Shown here: positions 7,131 through 12,789 of the stretch, in pieces | Position numbering within the stretch: position 1 is the first letter of the stretch | Layout of the letters: the number at the start of each line of letters is the position of its first letter | Source of the DNA: Actinomycetales bacterium UBA1383 | Lineage (GTDB): Bacteria > Actinomycetota > Actinomycetes > Actinomycetales > Actinomycetaceae | Length of the DNA stretch: 13,158 bases | NCBI GenBank assembly: GCA_002305415.1 | Contig: DBQX01000118.1 | Location: 1-13,158 of the forward strand | Reading direction: 5' to 3' | Notes under the pieces: generated by a model | Told to the model about the DNA's origin: nothing | Seen by the model: only the letters and a program-made list of their open reading frames with translations | Databases searched by the model: none | Position numbers and translations under genes: made by a program

Positions 7131-7726
7131 CGACCCCCTTGCCCGCCCCGAAGCCGCGTTTCCGCATCCCGGACCTCGACTCCCGGCAGGTCACGGTCGG
7201 GCTGCTCGCCGGGCTCGTCTACCTGCTGTTCGTGGCCCTCTCCACCGCCCTCATCCCCAACCCGGTGTTCGGCCGGGAGATCCCGCCCACGTGGTGGTCG
7301 TGGCCGTCGCTCATCCTCACGTCGCTGCTGGTCGTGGCGCTGACCGCCAGCTACGTGAAGCCGCGCGACGCCGTCGCCGCCGAACGGGCCGCACTCGCCG
7401 ACCGTGCGGCGGCCGGCCGGGATGCCGCCGAGGAGGCGCCCGGGAAGAAGGGTGTCCTCGGGGCGGCACTCACCTACTTCGCGGTGGGGTGCCCGGTGTG
7501 CAACAAGCTGGTCCTCCTCGCACTCGGCTACAACGGGGCCCTGACGTGGTTCGAGCCGTTCCAGCCGGTGCTGCAGGTGCTGGCGGTCGCGGTGATGGCG
7601 TGGGCACTCTGGCAACGCTGGACCTACCTCGATGCCTGCCCCACGCCGCAGGTGCGGCGCGGTACCTCCGCCGTCGAGGTGACGACTGTGAGCGGGGTCC
7701 TGCCGCCGCCGGACCGGCGGGGATGA
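7127..7726 (+). CDS. Four-helix membrane protein with in-membrane CPVCNK motif, function unknown
   Basis: A 199-residue protein starting at a GTG inside the stop of the ArsR-rhodanese gene; longer in-frame starts upstream lie within that gene. Hydrophobic helices are predicted at about 21-43, 57-77, 109-134 and 145-164. Helices 2 and 3 are joined by a charged Ala/Arg/Glu-rich loop (78-108). Helix 3 holds GCPVCNKLVLLALGYNGAL (121-139), with C122 and C125 in a CxxC arrangement inside or at the edge of the membrane. A third cysteine, C171, follows helix 4. The small-residue-plus-cysteine helix followed by LxLLALGYxGA loosely recalls MerT-type mercuric transporters and CcdA helices, but I cannot assign it to a named family. 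Overlap with both neighbours (GTGA before, ATGA after) suggests it works with the CcdA-like protein, for example as a redox partner or sulfur-compound carrier. Function is inference. Confidence 0.75.
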   Translation: MTTPLPAPKPRFRIPDLDSRQVTVGLLAGLVYLLFVALSTALIPNPVFGREIPPTWWSWPSLILTSLLVVALTASYVKPRDAVAAERAALADRAAAGRDAAEEAPGKKGVLGAALTYFAVGCPVCNKLVLLALGYNGALTWFEPFQPVLQVLAVAVMAWALWQRWTYLDACPTPQVRRGTSAVEVTTVSGVLPPPDRRG

Positions 7727-8571
7727 CCGAGATCACCGCGCTCGCCGCGCTCGCCGCCGGCGTGCTGGCACTGCTGTCGCCCTGCAGCGCGCTCCTGCTG
7801 CCCTCGTTCTTCGCGTACGCCTTCAGCAGCCGCCGTGCGCTGCTGGCACGGACCGCGGTGTTCACGCTCGGTCTCCTCGCCGTGCTCGTGCCGCTCGGGA
7901 GCGGCATCCGGGCAGTGACGGGCCCGTTCAGCGAGCACCGCGCCACGATGATCACGGTGGCGGGCTGGCTGATCATCGGCTTCGGCGTCCTGCTGCTGCT
8001 GGGCAAGGGCTTCGCCCTGCCGGGCTCCGCGCGGCTCCAGCAGGCCTCCGCCGGGTGGGCCACCGCGTCACGCGCGGAGACGGGCTGGCTCGGCTGGGCC
8101 GCCACGTTCGCGCTGGGCGCCGTGTATGGACTGGCGGGGTTCTGCTCCGGTCCGGCGCTCGGCGCCATCCTCACCGTGGCCGCCACGAGCGCCACCCCCG
8201 GCCACGGCGCGGTACTCATGGCGTTCTACGCCGTCGGGATGGCGGTGCCACTCTTCCTGCTGGCCCTGGTGTGGGACCGCCTGGACGTCGGCCGCCGCCG
8301 CTGGGTGCGGGGACGCACGCTGCGCGTGGGACGGTTCGAGGTGCACACCACCAACCTCGTGGCGGGGCTGTTGTTCATCGCGGTCGGGTGGTTCTTCCTC
8401 GGCTCCGGCGGAACCACCAGCCTGCTCGCAGGCCGCGGGATGACCCTCACGAACATCGAGTTCGATGCCCAGGTGGCCCTCATCGAGTTCTTCGCGGGGA
8501 CACCCGTCTGGGTGGTGCCCCTCATGCTGGCCGGACTCGCCGCCGCCCTCGTGTGGCGGCTCAGGCCGTGA
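7723..8571 (+). CDS. ccdA: CcdA-like cytochrome c biogenesis/thiol-disulfide interchange transmembrane protein
   Basis: A 282-residue integral membrane protein of the CcdA/DsbD-transmembrane family, which carries reducing equivalents from cytoplasmic thioredoxin across the membrane. The ATG at 7723 lies in an ATGA overlap with the preceding gene. The two halves each carry the expected conserved cysteine at a helix start: LLSPCSALLLPSFFAYAF (C21) and GFCSGPALGAILT (C141, in place of the more usual TPCTGP). Hydrophobic helices occur near 8-34, 43-62, 75-95, 124-150, 163-184, 211-227 and 260-279. No thioredoxin-like domain is fused and no ResA/CcsX-type partner or cytochrome c gene is nearby. 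The target is therefore probably something other than haem-protein maturation, perhaps the CPVCNK protein of the same operon. The 3' end overlaps the convergent flavodoxin gene by 11 bp. Confidence 0.85.
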   Translation: MTEITALAALAAGVLALLSPCSALLLPSFFAYAFSSRRALLARTAVFTLGLLAVLVPLGSGIRAVTGPFSEHRATMITVAGWLIIGFGVLLLLGKGFALPGSARLQQASAGWATASRAETGWLGWAATFALGAVYGLAGFCSGPALGAILTVAATSATPGHGAVLMAFYAVGMAVPLFLLALVWDRLDVGRRRWVRGRTLRVGRFEVHTTNLVAGLLFIAVGWFFLGSGGTTSLLAGRGMTLTNIEFDAQVALIEFFAGTPVWVVPLMLAGLAAALVWRLRP

Positions 8572-9061
8572 GGCTTCGGCCCCACTCCTGCGCACGCTCA
8601 AGTTCGCCGTCGACGAGCGGGCCCGGGGTGTCGGCGACCCAGAACGTCTCGCCACGCTCGGCGTGCGTGAAGCCGTGCTCCGCCAGCGACTTCGCCGCCG
8701 ACTTCGCGGCGGACCCGGGGATGAACGCCTTCTTGACGCGCGTGTCGAACGTGACGACTCGCACCTGATCCGGCGTCGCGGCCGCGATCCACTCGCGGAT
8801 CCCGGTCGCGGCCTTCGCCCCGGAGTTCTCGGCGTGTGCCTTCGAGAGGGCGTCCGTGCGCGTGCTCTCCCGCGTCATGGAGAACGCGTGGGTGGGTCCC
8901 CCGACCACCAGGAGGTCGGTGCCGTGGGGCACCGCCGGGGGAACCTCCGTGACGTCCCCCACGACGACGGCGGCCCCACCCGCGCGCAGTCCCTCCGCGA
9001 CGGCGTCGGCGACCGCGCGGGTGTTGCCGAACATGGACTCGACGACGATCAGGACGTTCAT
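8561..9061 (-). CDS. Small flavodoxin-family protein
   Basis: A 166-residue cytoplasmic protein beginning MNVLIVVESMFGNTRAVADA. ESMFGNTR (8-15) is the phosphate-binding loop for FMN, directly after the first beta strand as in flavodoxins. LLVVGGPTHAFSMTRESTR (50-68) is the second flavin-contacting loop. The length is typical of short-chain flavodoxins, and it probably acts as a one- or two-electron FMN carrier or small reductase. Its partner is unknown. The start codon is the first ATG of the reading frame, preceded only by a weak GGTGG. It lies 55 bp downstream of the haloperoxidase-like gene on the same strand and may be cotranscribed with it. Its last 11 bp overlap the end of the convergent ccdA-like gene. 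The residue 60-80 segment (FSMTRESTRTDALSKAHAEN) is commonly seen in actinobacterial members annotated only as flavodoxin. Confidence 0.85.
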   Translation of the reverse strand: MNVLIVVESMFGNTRAVADAVAEGLRAGGAAVVVGDVTEVPPAVPHGTDLLVVGGPTHAFSMTRESTRTDALSKAHAENSGAKAATGIREWIAAATPDQVRVVTFDTRVKKAFIPGSAAKSAAKSLAEHGFTHAERGETFWVADTPGPLVDGELERAQEWGRSLTA

Positions 9062-9116
9062 GCCACCAGTCTCGCCCGCGCCGCCGCCCGGGACAACGGT
9101 GTTCGCCTCGCGCTGA

Positions 9117-10433
9117 CTAACGCACGGCGCGGAACGCCTTGAGACCCTGTGAGGCCACCTGCTTCCCCAGGGCGGTGCCGAGTACGCAGGAGTTACGGAA
9201 GTGCATCCCGCCCCAGACCCGGGCGTTCTCCACCTCCGCGCGCAGGTCCTCCGCGGTGGCGTAGTGGTGGGTGGTCCCGGTCACCGTGCTGGAGAGGTCG
9301 ATCTCGATGCGCCTCGTGCCGAGTGCACTGGTGAGGACCTCTCCCACAGCCGAGGCGAAGGAGGTGTGCGCGGCCACGTACTCCGGGTGGTTCGGCACCA
9401 TGAAGGCCGGCATCCAGGTGGGATCCGGGCTGGTCCGGGGATTGCCGTCGATATCCGCCATGGCGATGGCGGTCCGGGGCCTCCAGAAGCCGTAGTGGTA
9501 CTTGGAGTCAAAGGTCGCGATCATCGAGTCGGTCCCGACGATGTTCCCCATGGCCAGCAGCCGGGCGGTCTCGCGCAGACGCATCCCCTCGCGCACCGCG
9601 ACCGCGCGGAACATGTCGTTGTACTGGATCACCCCGTTGGTGGTCCAGAACGCGGCCGTCTCGGTCTGCACCGGGGTGCGGGCGCTCACCGCGCCCCCGA
9701 GTCGCGCGAGTTCGTCGAGGTCCTTCGCGTAGCCGGGGCTCTTCAGCGACGGCGGCAGTCCCGGCCGGAACTGGGACGGTGCGGTCATGGTGAAGGGCCG
9801 GAGCTGTGCGATCCAGGGGTCGAGGGGTGGCATGGCAGGCATCGACACCCACGCCCCCGGCCCGGTGGGCGGGAGGTAGGTGACGACGGCGTCGAAGCCG
9901 TCCCCCACGCGCGTGGCAAGGAACGCGGCGGCGGCAGCGCGGCCCACCTCCACGCCCGCCGACTTCTCGGCGCTGAGGACGGGGATGAGGGAGAGCACCC
10001 GGTAGAACTCACCGTCGAGCATCATCTTCTGGTCGGGCAGGTAGGTGACGAGCACCGCGTGGGCAGCGGCCACCGCCGCCGCCTCAGCGTTGGCGCGCAT
10101 CGGAACGGTTGGCCGGGATGCGTAGGGTTGGTAGCCACCCTCGATCGCGACCACCGCGTCGTACATCGCCGCGTGCATGGCGGCGAGCAGCACGAATGCC
10201 TTCGGCATGGAGATCGTGCCCGGCCCCATGGTCATTCCCCCGGTGGGCTGGAGCAACTGCTGGGCGAAGAGGTTCCAGTTCAGCGCCACGGCACTCGGTG
10301 CCCCGACAGCCGCTGTGGGGGCCACGCCGGCGGCTCCCGCCGCCACCTGGCCCACCGCCGGGGCGGATGACCACGCCCCCGCCCCCGCCAGCAGAACGCC
10401 TCCGATAAAACCGCGCCGGGTCACAGAGCCCAC
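9117..10433 (-). CDS. Tat-exported vanadium-dependent haloperoxidase/PAP2-family protein
   Basis: A 438-residue protein from the GTG at 10433, which has GGAGG 6 nt upstream. GTG at 10436 or ATG at 10469 (450 residues) are alternatives. The N-terminus reads VGSVTRRGFIGGVLLAGAGA, a twin-arginine signal (TRRGFI plus hydrophobic core) with possible cleavage after APA near residues 24-26. The PAP2/haloperoxidase metal-oxyanion site is recognisable. Motif 1 is KYHYGFWRP (K311, R318); motif 2 is HPEYVAAHTSF (H356); motif 3 is ARVWGGMH (R405, H411). Spacings K+7=R and R+6=H equal those of Curvularia chloroperoxidase (Lys353/Arg360, Arg490/His496). The Ser-Gly of the usual PSGH loop is replaced by Ala-Ala. 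The protein therefore binds vanadate or phosphate outside the cytoplasm, and may oxidise halides or act as an acid phosphatase. Sequence alone does not decide between these. Confidence 0.85.
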   Translation of the reverse strand: MGSVTRRGFIGGVLLAGAGAWSSAPAVGQVAAGAAGVAPTAAVGAPSAVALNWNLFAQQLLQPTGGMTMGPGTISMPKAFVLLAAMHAAMYDAVVAIEGGYQPYASRPTVPMRANAEAAAVAAAHAVLVTYLPDQKMMLDGEFYRVLSLIPVLSAEKSAGVEVGRAAAAAFLATRVGDGFDAVVTYLPPTGPGAWVSMPAMPPLDPWIAQLRPFTMTAPSQFRPGLPPSLKSPGYAKDLDELARLGGAVSARTPVQTETAAFWTTNGVIQYNDMFRAVAVREGMRLRETARLLAMGNIVGTDSMIATFDSKYHYGFWRPRTAIAMADIDGNPRTSPDPTWMPAFMVPNHPEYVAAHTSFASAVGEVLTSALGTRRIEIDLSSTVTGTTHHYATAEDLRAEVENARVWGGMHFRNSCVLGTALGKQVASQGLKAFRAVR

Positions 10434-10643
10434 CACGCACCTCCGCCTGAGAGCCGTTCGTCCCACCAACGGGCGGAACGATGCGGCTAAGCGTGGACCT
10501 AAGTCCCATACCTGGCAAGCTGAACCGATGTTGAGATACCGGGGTGGGGTATGGCAAGTTCTTGCCAGAGCGGCCCTCCCGGTGCCGGGGTGACGCAGTC
10601 CGATCCGGTGACGTGGCGCACCCGGGACTCCTACGCTTCCATC
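10434..10643. promoter_or_regulatory. Divergent intergenic region with TGGCAAG repeats
   Basis: This gap of 210 bp separates two divergent genes. TGGCAAG occurs at 10513-10519 and 10552-10558, and its inverted copy CTTGCCA at 10561-10567. The last two form a 16-bp dyad, TGGCAAG-TT-CTTGCCA. This looks like a two-site operator for a dimeric regulator. A frame is open from an ATG at 10551 into the membrane protein, but its codons at 10551-10643 have lower GC in third positions and it would run through the dyad, so I treat it as non-coding. Confidence 0.45.
10608..10643 (+). promoter_or_regulatory. Leaderless promoter of the five-helix membrane protein
   Basis: GTGACG (10608-10613), an 18-bp spacer, then TACGCT (10632-10637) ending exactly 6 nt before the ATG at 10644. 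This is the TANNNT-N6-ATG layout of actinobacterial leaderless transcripts, where the A of ATG is the transcription start. No Shine-Dalgarno is present upstream of that ATG, which agrees. Confidence 0.55.
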
Positions 10644-11324
10644 ATGGGATCACACGCTTTGGAGCAGGAGATCCTCCCTTCCGGCTCCCCCGCGAGCTCT
10701 GACCCGCGGCTGTCCACCACGCTGGGACTCCTTGGCCTCCTCGGGATCACGGACAGAGAGGTCCGCAGAGGGCGTCCGACGCCCGGAATCCCCTGGCTTG
10801 CAGTGTTCGCGATCGGTGTCGCAGGCCTTGTGGTGTTCGCGGTCCTGAACATCGGGCAGTACGGCATCGTCGACCTCCTGGTCGTAGCCCTCTACGCGGC
10901 CGTGATCGCGCTGCTCACGCTCGTTCTCCTCCGTGCTGCCCTCGCGATCCGGGTGGAGCACCCGGTCATCGCCGGAGTCGTGGCGGTCGGCGGCGTGGTG
11001 CTCGTGGTGGTCTACTGGGTGCTGGTGCACTTCATCACCGTCCCGGGGGAGTCCCTCGTCACGCCGGGAACGGCGTGGAGGTCCCTCGTGCTCGCCCTCG
11101 TCGTCGTGGGGCTGGCGCTGGGCGCGGTGAAAGTGGATGCCGCCACGCGGGAGTGGCTGGCCGGCCCGCTTCGCCGGGTCCAGGCCGAGATCGTCGGCTA
11201 TCCGCCCGAGCCGATCCCGGAACCGGTCCCCGGCTTGAAGGAGTGGCTGAGGAACCCGGCTTCCCTCGTCCTCGTGGCGGGGGCACTGGTGACGGGCGCC
11301 GTGGCGGGCCTCAAGAAGCGCTGA
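10644..11324 (+). CDS. Five-helix integral membrane protein, function unknown
   Basis: A 226-residue protein beginning MGSHALEQEI. I chose the ATG at 10644 because a -10-like box sits 6 nt before it, despite an open frame back to 10551. After a polar N-terminal tail of about 48 residues come hydrophobic helices at about 51-70, 75-98, 107-131 and 146-163. A cytoplasmic-looking segment follows, with RRVQAEIVGYPPEPIPEPVP (177-196), a Pro-Glu-rich stretch, then a last helix at 205-222 ending in LKKR. No catalytic motif or recognised family is visible. It is divergent from the haloperoxidase-like gene and convergent with the CinA-like gene, overlapping the latter by 14 bp, so it is probably transcribed alone. 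Confidence 0.7.
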   Translation: MGSHALEQEILPSGSPASSDPRLSTTLGLLGLLGITDREVRRGRPTPGIPWLAVFAIGVAGLVVFAVLNIGQYGIVDLLVVALYAAVIALLTLVLLRAALAIRVEHPVIAGVVAVGGVVLVVVYWVLVHFITVPGESLVTPGTAWRSLVLALVVVGLALGAVKVDAATREWLAGPLRRVQAEIVGYPPEPIPEPVPGLKEWLRNPASLVLVAGALVTGAVAGLKKR

Positions 11325-12042
11325 GCGGGAACTGCTCGTCGAGCCGGCTCAGCGCGGCCTCGACCGCGAGCGAGTCCGTACCCCGCACCACCACGTTGGT
11401 GCCGTGCACGCCGTTCTCGGAGAACGGGTAGGACCCCACCGAGACGCCCGGGAACTCCGCCGCGATCGCCGCGAGTTGTGGCGCGATGCGGCCTTCGCCG
11501 ATCTCGATGCGGCGCTCGCGCGAGACCCGGGGCGTGCCGCCCCGCAGGGTCGGCAGCAGCACCGCCACCATCGCCCGGAAGATGCCGGGGACCCCGGCCA
11601 TGACGTGCACGTTCCCGATGCTGAAGCCCGGCGCGCCTGAGACGTCGTTCACGATCAGGGTGGCGCCGTCGGGGATCCGGGCCATCCGGAGCTGGGTCTC
11701 GGTGAGCTCGATGCCCTTCCGCGCGAACAGCGCCTCCAGGATCCCCCGGGCGTCCCCCCGCACGTCGATACCGACGCCGAAGGCCGCGGCGACGGCGTCG
11801 GCGGTGATGTCGTCATGGGTGGGGCCGATCCCGCCGGACGTGAAGACGTGGTCATGAGTGGCCCGCAACGCGTTGAGCGCGGCGACGATGGCGTCGTGGT
11901 CGTCCGGGACCACGCGCACCTCGCGCAGATCGATGCCGACCCGGGTGAGCTCGCCCGCCAGGTGGTACATGTTGGCGTCACGGGTGCGCCCCGAGAGGAT
12001 CTCGTCCCCGATGATGAGGATCGCGGCGGTGGGGTTCGGCAT
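11311..12042 (-). CDS. Stand-alone CinA N-terminal domain protein (COG1058, MoCF-biosynthesis fold)
   Basis: A 243-residue cytoplasmic protein starting MPNPTAAILIIGDEILSGRT. The molybdopterin-binding-like fold is clear: IGDEILSGRTRDAN (11-24), VFTSGGIGPTHDDITADAV (66-84), SGAPGFSIGNVHVMAGVPGI (134-153). In CinA this domain is an ADP-ribose pyrophosphatase; related domains occur in eukaryotic FAD synthases. The C-terminal nicotinamide-nucleotide deamidase domain of full-length CinA is absent and the gene ends cleanly, so this is the short form rather than a truncation. The ATG at 12042 has TAGGCT 7 nt upstream and no close Shine-Dalgarno, so it may be leaderless. It also follows the upstream membrane-protein gene by only 10 bp and can be read through from it. 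A Moco-synthesis role beside xdh is possible but less likely than nucleotide repair. Confidence 0.8.
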   Translation of the reverse strand: MPNPTAAILIIGDEILSGRTRDANMYHLAGELTRVGIDLREVRVVPDDHDAIVAALNALRATHDHVFTSGGIGPTHDDITADAVAAAFGVGIDVRGDARGILEALFARKGIELTETQLRMARIPDGATLIVNDVSGAPGFSIGNVHVMAGVPGIFRAMVAVLLPTLRGGTPRVSRERRIEIGEGRIAPQLAAIAAEFPGVSVGSYPFSENGVHGTNVVVRGTDSLAVEAALSRLDEQFPLSAS

Positions 12043-12052
12043 GGCACGCAGC

Positions 12053-12724
12053 CTAGTTGCCCCCCTCACGTCCTGCCCCTCGTGACTGGTTCGCCAGCAT
12101 GCGGCGCATCCCCACGCCGGTCCCGACGGCGACCGTCGTCGCCATCGCCACCCCGCCCAGCCCAAACGCGACAGCGAGGACCGTGGGCGGCGTCGTCTCG
12201 TCCACGAACGGCGACGGCAGGAGGGTTAACGAGAGGCCCACGAGCCAGGCGGCCGCGTTGACGGGGATCCAGTGCCAGGCGCGGTCGAGGACATGACGGA
12301 GGACCGTCCACTGCGCCACCGGGATGGTGAGGAGGAGGGCGACGGCGCCGCCGGCCGCCGCGATCCAGACCAGCGCGTTGGCGGGGTCGAGGGTCACGCC
12401 CGAGTCGAACAGCGTGGTGGGGAGCATGCCGATCCCCCAGGCAAGGGCCGCGGCGACCGCGGTGACGGCGACCCAGCGGCGGGTTGGGACCTGGCCGCGC
12501 GTACCCCGCAGCGCGAGCGCCTGGGCGAGGCCGAGGAGAGCACCCTCGCCGAGGCCGAGGACGACGTGGAGGACGTAGGCGGGCCACGGGGCGAGACCGG
12601 CGTAGTACGCGATCGCGAAGCCGGACGCGGGGATGAGGAAGCCCACTGACTCGCCGGCGACGACGAAGCCCACCCAGCGCCCGAGCCGGAACGGCCGGGC
12701 GGGCGTGGCGGTGGGGCGTGGCAT
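12053..12724 (-). CDS. Multi-helix membrane protein with internal Q-xxxLR repeat, function unknown
   Basis: A 223-residue protein beginning MPRPTATPARPFRLGRWVGF. I chose the ATG at 12724 because hydrophobic segments begin soon after it and a -10-like TACCGT (plus-strand 12732-12737) sits 7 nt before it. The longer frame to 12904 is Arg/Ala-rich, has no family features and lies over the divergent gene. Helices occur at about 18-42, 47-70, 84-102, 115-137, 152-170 and 181-205. Two segments resemble each other: GLAQALALRG followed by RRWVAVTAVAAALAWGIGML, and IPVAQWTVLRHVLDRAW followed by HWIPVNAAAWLVGLSL. Both have Q-x-x-x-LR, then an aromatic start to the next helix. This pattern is known from widespread uncharacterised bacterial membrane proteins. 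It lies directly upstream of the CinA-like gene (10 bp), so the two may share a transcript. No function is assigned. Confidence 0.7.
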   Translation of the reverse strand: MPRPTATPARPFRLGRWVGFVVAGESVGFLIPASGFAIAYYAGLAPWPAYVLHVVLGLGEGALLGLAQALALRGTRGQVPTRRWVAVTAVAAALAWGIGMLPTTLFDSGVTLDPANALVWIAAAGGAVALLLTIPVAQWTVLRHVLDRAWHWIPVNAAAWLVGLSLTLLPSPFVDETTPPTVLAVAFGLGGVAMATTVAVGTGVGMRRMLANQSRGAGREGGN

Positions 12725-12789
12725 CACGAGCACGGTAGCGCGGGCGGGAGCCCCGGGGGAGGTACGCACGGCCCCTCTAGACTTGCCCC
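12725..12789. promoter_or_regulatory. Compact divergent leaderless promoters
   Basis: Only 65 bp separate the two divergent starts. Rightward, TAGACT (12778-12783) lies 6 nt before the GTG at 12790. Leftward, TACCGT (complement of 12732-12737) lies 7 nt before the ATG at 12724. Neither start has a Shine-Dalgarno at usable spacing, and neither promoter has a clear -35 box. Because the two promoters lie within about 40 bp of each other, simultaneous firing may be mutually exclusive. Confidence 0.45.

Noticed and set aside
7127..7726. Calling the CPVCNK protein a mercuric transporter (MerT)
   Set aside because: Only a loose resemblance in one helix; it lacks the vicinal Cys-Cys pair of MerT, and no merA, merP or merR accompanies it.
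10551..10643. N-terminal extension of the five-helix membrane protein
   Set aside because: Codon use is atypical there, it crosses the TGGCAAG dyad, and a leaderless promoter points to the ATG at 10644.
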